Shown here piece by piece: positions 63,223-64,000 of a DNA stretch of 64,000 nucleotides. The translations under genes were made by a program, and so were the position numbers. The stretch spans positions 1-64,000 of the forward strand of contig NZ_BCWQ01000014.1 of assembly GCF_001592285.1 (NCBI RefSeq), read 5' to 3'. This stretch comes from Hydrogenophaga pseudoflava NBRC 102511. Lineage in GTDB: Bacteria > Pseudomonadota > Gammaproteobacteria > Burkholderiales > Burkholderiaceae_C. Every line of letters begins with the position of its first letter. Positions within the stretch are counted from its first letter, which is position 1. The notes below the pieces were generated by a model. The model searched no databases. It had not been told where the DNA came from and saw nothing but the letters and a program-made list of their open reading frames with translations.

Positions 63223-63432
63223 TCAGCCAGCCACCCAGTTCACGATCAGGATCAGGATGCCGACAAACGCCAGGGCCATCAACACCCCCACCACCATCAG
63301 GTGGATCGGGTTGAGGCGGGCGATGTCGCGCTGATAGTCGGCCTGGCGACGGATTCCCAGAAAGCCCCAGAGCACCGCCTTCACGGTGTCCATGACCGAG
63401 CCCTTGCGTTTGTGGACCGGGGGCGTGCTCAC
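63223..63432 (-). CDS. DUF2970-family small membrane protein
   Basis: A 69-residue protein with a basic 'HKRKGS' stretch and one membrane segment ('LMVVGVLMALAFVGILILIVNWV') after 'GIRRQADYQRDIARLNPIH'. This matches DUF2970, encoded between ctaG and coxC in beta-proteobacteria. The GTG start at 63432 overlaps the ctaG stop (GTGA), and keeps the 'KRKGS' motif that an internal ATG at 63393 would lose. Confidence 0.82.
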   Translation of the reverse strand: MSTPPVHKRKGSVMDTVKAVLWGFLGIRRQADYQRDIARLNPIHLMVVGVLMALAFVGILILIVNWVAG

Positions 63433-64000
63433 ACGGCCCCCTGACTGGTCACGGCCACAGACGCCGGCGCGCGACCGACCATGCCTTGCGGCGCCGCGGG
63501 CACCTTGCCGCCCACCTCGAAGAAGGTGTAGGACAGCGTGATGGTCGTCACGTCCTTGGGCAGCTTCGGATCGATCACGAAGGCCACCGGCCACTCCTTC
63601 TTCTCACCAGGCGCAAGGGTGTACTGCGTGAAGCAGAAACACTCGAGCTTGTTGAAATGGGAGGCCGCCTGCGTCGGTGCGTAGCTGGGAATAGCCTGTG
63701 CCGCCATGGTGCGGTTCTGAATGTTCTGGAACTCGTAGAGCACCGTGGTCAGCTCACCCGGATGCACCTGCAGTGTCCGGACGGCCGGCTTGAAGTGCCA
63801 GGGCCCGCGTGCGTTGACATCGAACTCCACCGTGATGGTGCGCGACCTGTCGACCTGGGTGTTGAGCACCTTGGGCTGGGCACCGGGCACCGTGCGCTCG
63901 GTCAGCGCGAGGACATTGATGCCCGTGGCTTCACAGATGGCCTTGTACAGCGGCACCAGCGCATACCCGAAGGCGAACATGCCCAGCGTGATCACGCCGA
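63429..64000 (-). CDS. ctaG: Cytochrome c oxidase assembly protein CtaG, N-terminus cut by window edge
   Basis: At least 190 codons. The frame is open to the right edge, so the start lies outside. The visible part has an N-terminal membrane segment ('GMFAFGYALVPLYKAICEATG') and the copper-chaperone domain with 'LECFCFTQYTLAPGEKKEWPVAFVIDP', the family motif containing the paired Cys that binds copper. It delivers copper to the CuB site of oxidase subunit I. An internal ATG near 63995 is not the real start. It overlaps the DUF2970 gene by 4 nt. Confidence 0.94.
   Translation of the reverse strand, partial: GVITLGMFAFGYALVPLYKAICEATGINVLALTERTVPGAQPKVLNTQVDRSRTITVEFDVNARGPWHFKPAVRTLQVHPGELTTVLYEFQNIQNRTMAAQAIPSYAPTQAASHFNKLECFCFTQYTLAPGEKKEWPVAFVIDPKLPKDVTTITLSYTFFEVGGKVPAAPQGMVGRAPASVAVTSQGAV

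Overview
The window is high-GC, gene-dense chromosomal DNA. Gene content and order (a ureBCEFG urease block, the ctaG/coxC/SURF1/ctaA/ctaB cytochrome oxidase cluster, Ser/Thr kinase and PP2C genes beside rph-rdgB-hemW, and a Bug-family solute receptor) point to a betaproteobacterium of the Burkholderiales. The Comamonadaceae are most likely, perhaps a Hydrogenophaga-like genus; this is inferred from family knowledge, not from a search. I see no prophage, insertion sequence, integrase or CRISPR array.

1-6.6 kb: the distal part of a urease operon (hupE/ureJ-like end, ureB, ureC, ureE, ureF, ureG). It is interrupted between ureB and ureC by an opposite-strand lipoprotein with DUF5648 repeats and a beta-helix region. 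tRNA-Ser(UGA) and a terminator follow. 6.7-12.6 kb: a GT-C type membrane glycosyltransferase, then three signalling genes: a kinase-like protein lacking the phospho-acceptor His, a lone receiver, and a large multi-PAS histidine kinase. 12.6-18.9 kb: housekeeping genes on the minus strand (hemW, rdgB, rph, PP2C phosphatase, Ser/Thr kinase), divergent from yicC-gmk-rpoZ. 19-28.3 kb: NAD synthesis (nadC-nadA), pantothenate synthesis (panB-panC), gpsA, secB, grxC, rhodanese, gpmA, an S41 protease and a MoeB/ThiF-family enzyme.

28.3-32.1 kb: secreted nuclease, YitT membrane protein, phosphofructokinase and an acetylpolyamine-deacetylase-like protein. 32.1-37.4 kb is the most unusual block. On the left arm are DUF3455 lipoprotein, mono-haem cytochrome c and Tat-exported ferritin-like protein genes. 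The right arm holds DUF3034, exported truncated haemoglobin, cupredoxin-like protein, ECF sigma factor and anti-sigma factor genes. The arms diverge around a nested inverted repeat, and every non-regulatory product is predicted to be exported, so it looks like one envelope redox/metal regulon.

37.5-44.1 kb: queF, a prolyl-4-hydroxylase-like dioxygenase, yaaA, a CsgG-like lipoprotein, truC, and a rubrerythrin - Fe-S oxidoreductase - DUF3501 operon with overlapping hairpins. 44.4-47.1 kb: a VOC protein, a flavin aromatic hydroxylase and a DUF2783 protein behind a palindromic operator; a large cruciform-like repeat lies between the first two. 47.2-53.8 kb: valS, a degenerate 2-hydroxyacid dehydrogenase, tusA-like, Nudix, cysM, tRNA-Leu(CAA) and a membrane-anchored lambda-type lysozyme. 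53.9-57.9 kb: a cation antiporter, an SDR epimerase, a ferredoxin-type reductase and a Bug receptor. 57.9-64 kb: the cytochrome c oxidase assembly cluster (SCO, ctaB, ctaA, thioredoxin-like, SURF1, DUF2909, coxC, DUF2970, ctaG), running off the right edge. No stretch longer than about 300 bases lacks a gene.
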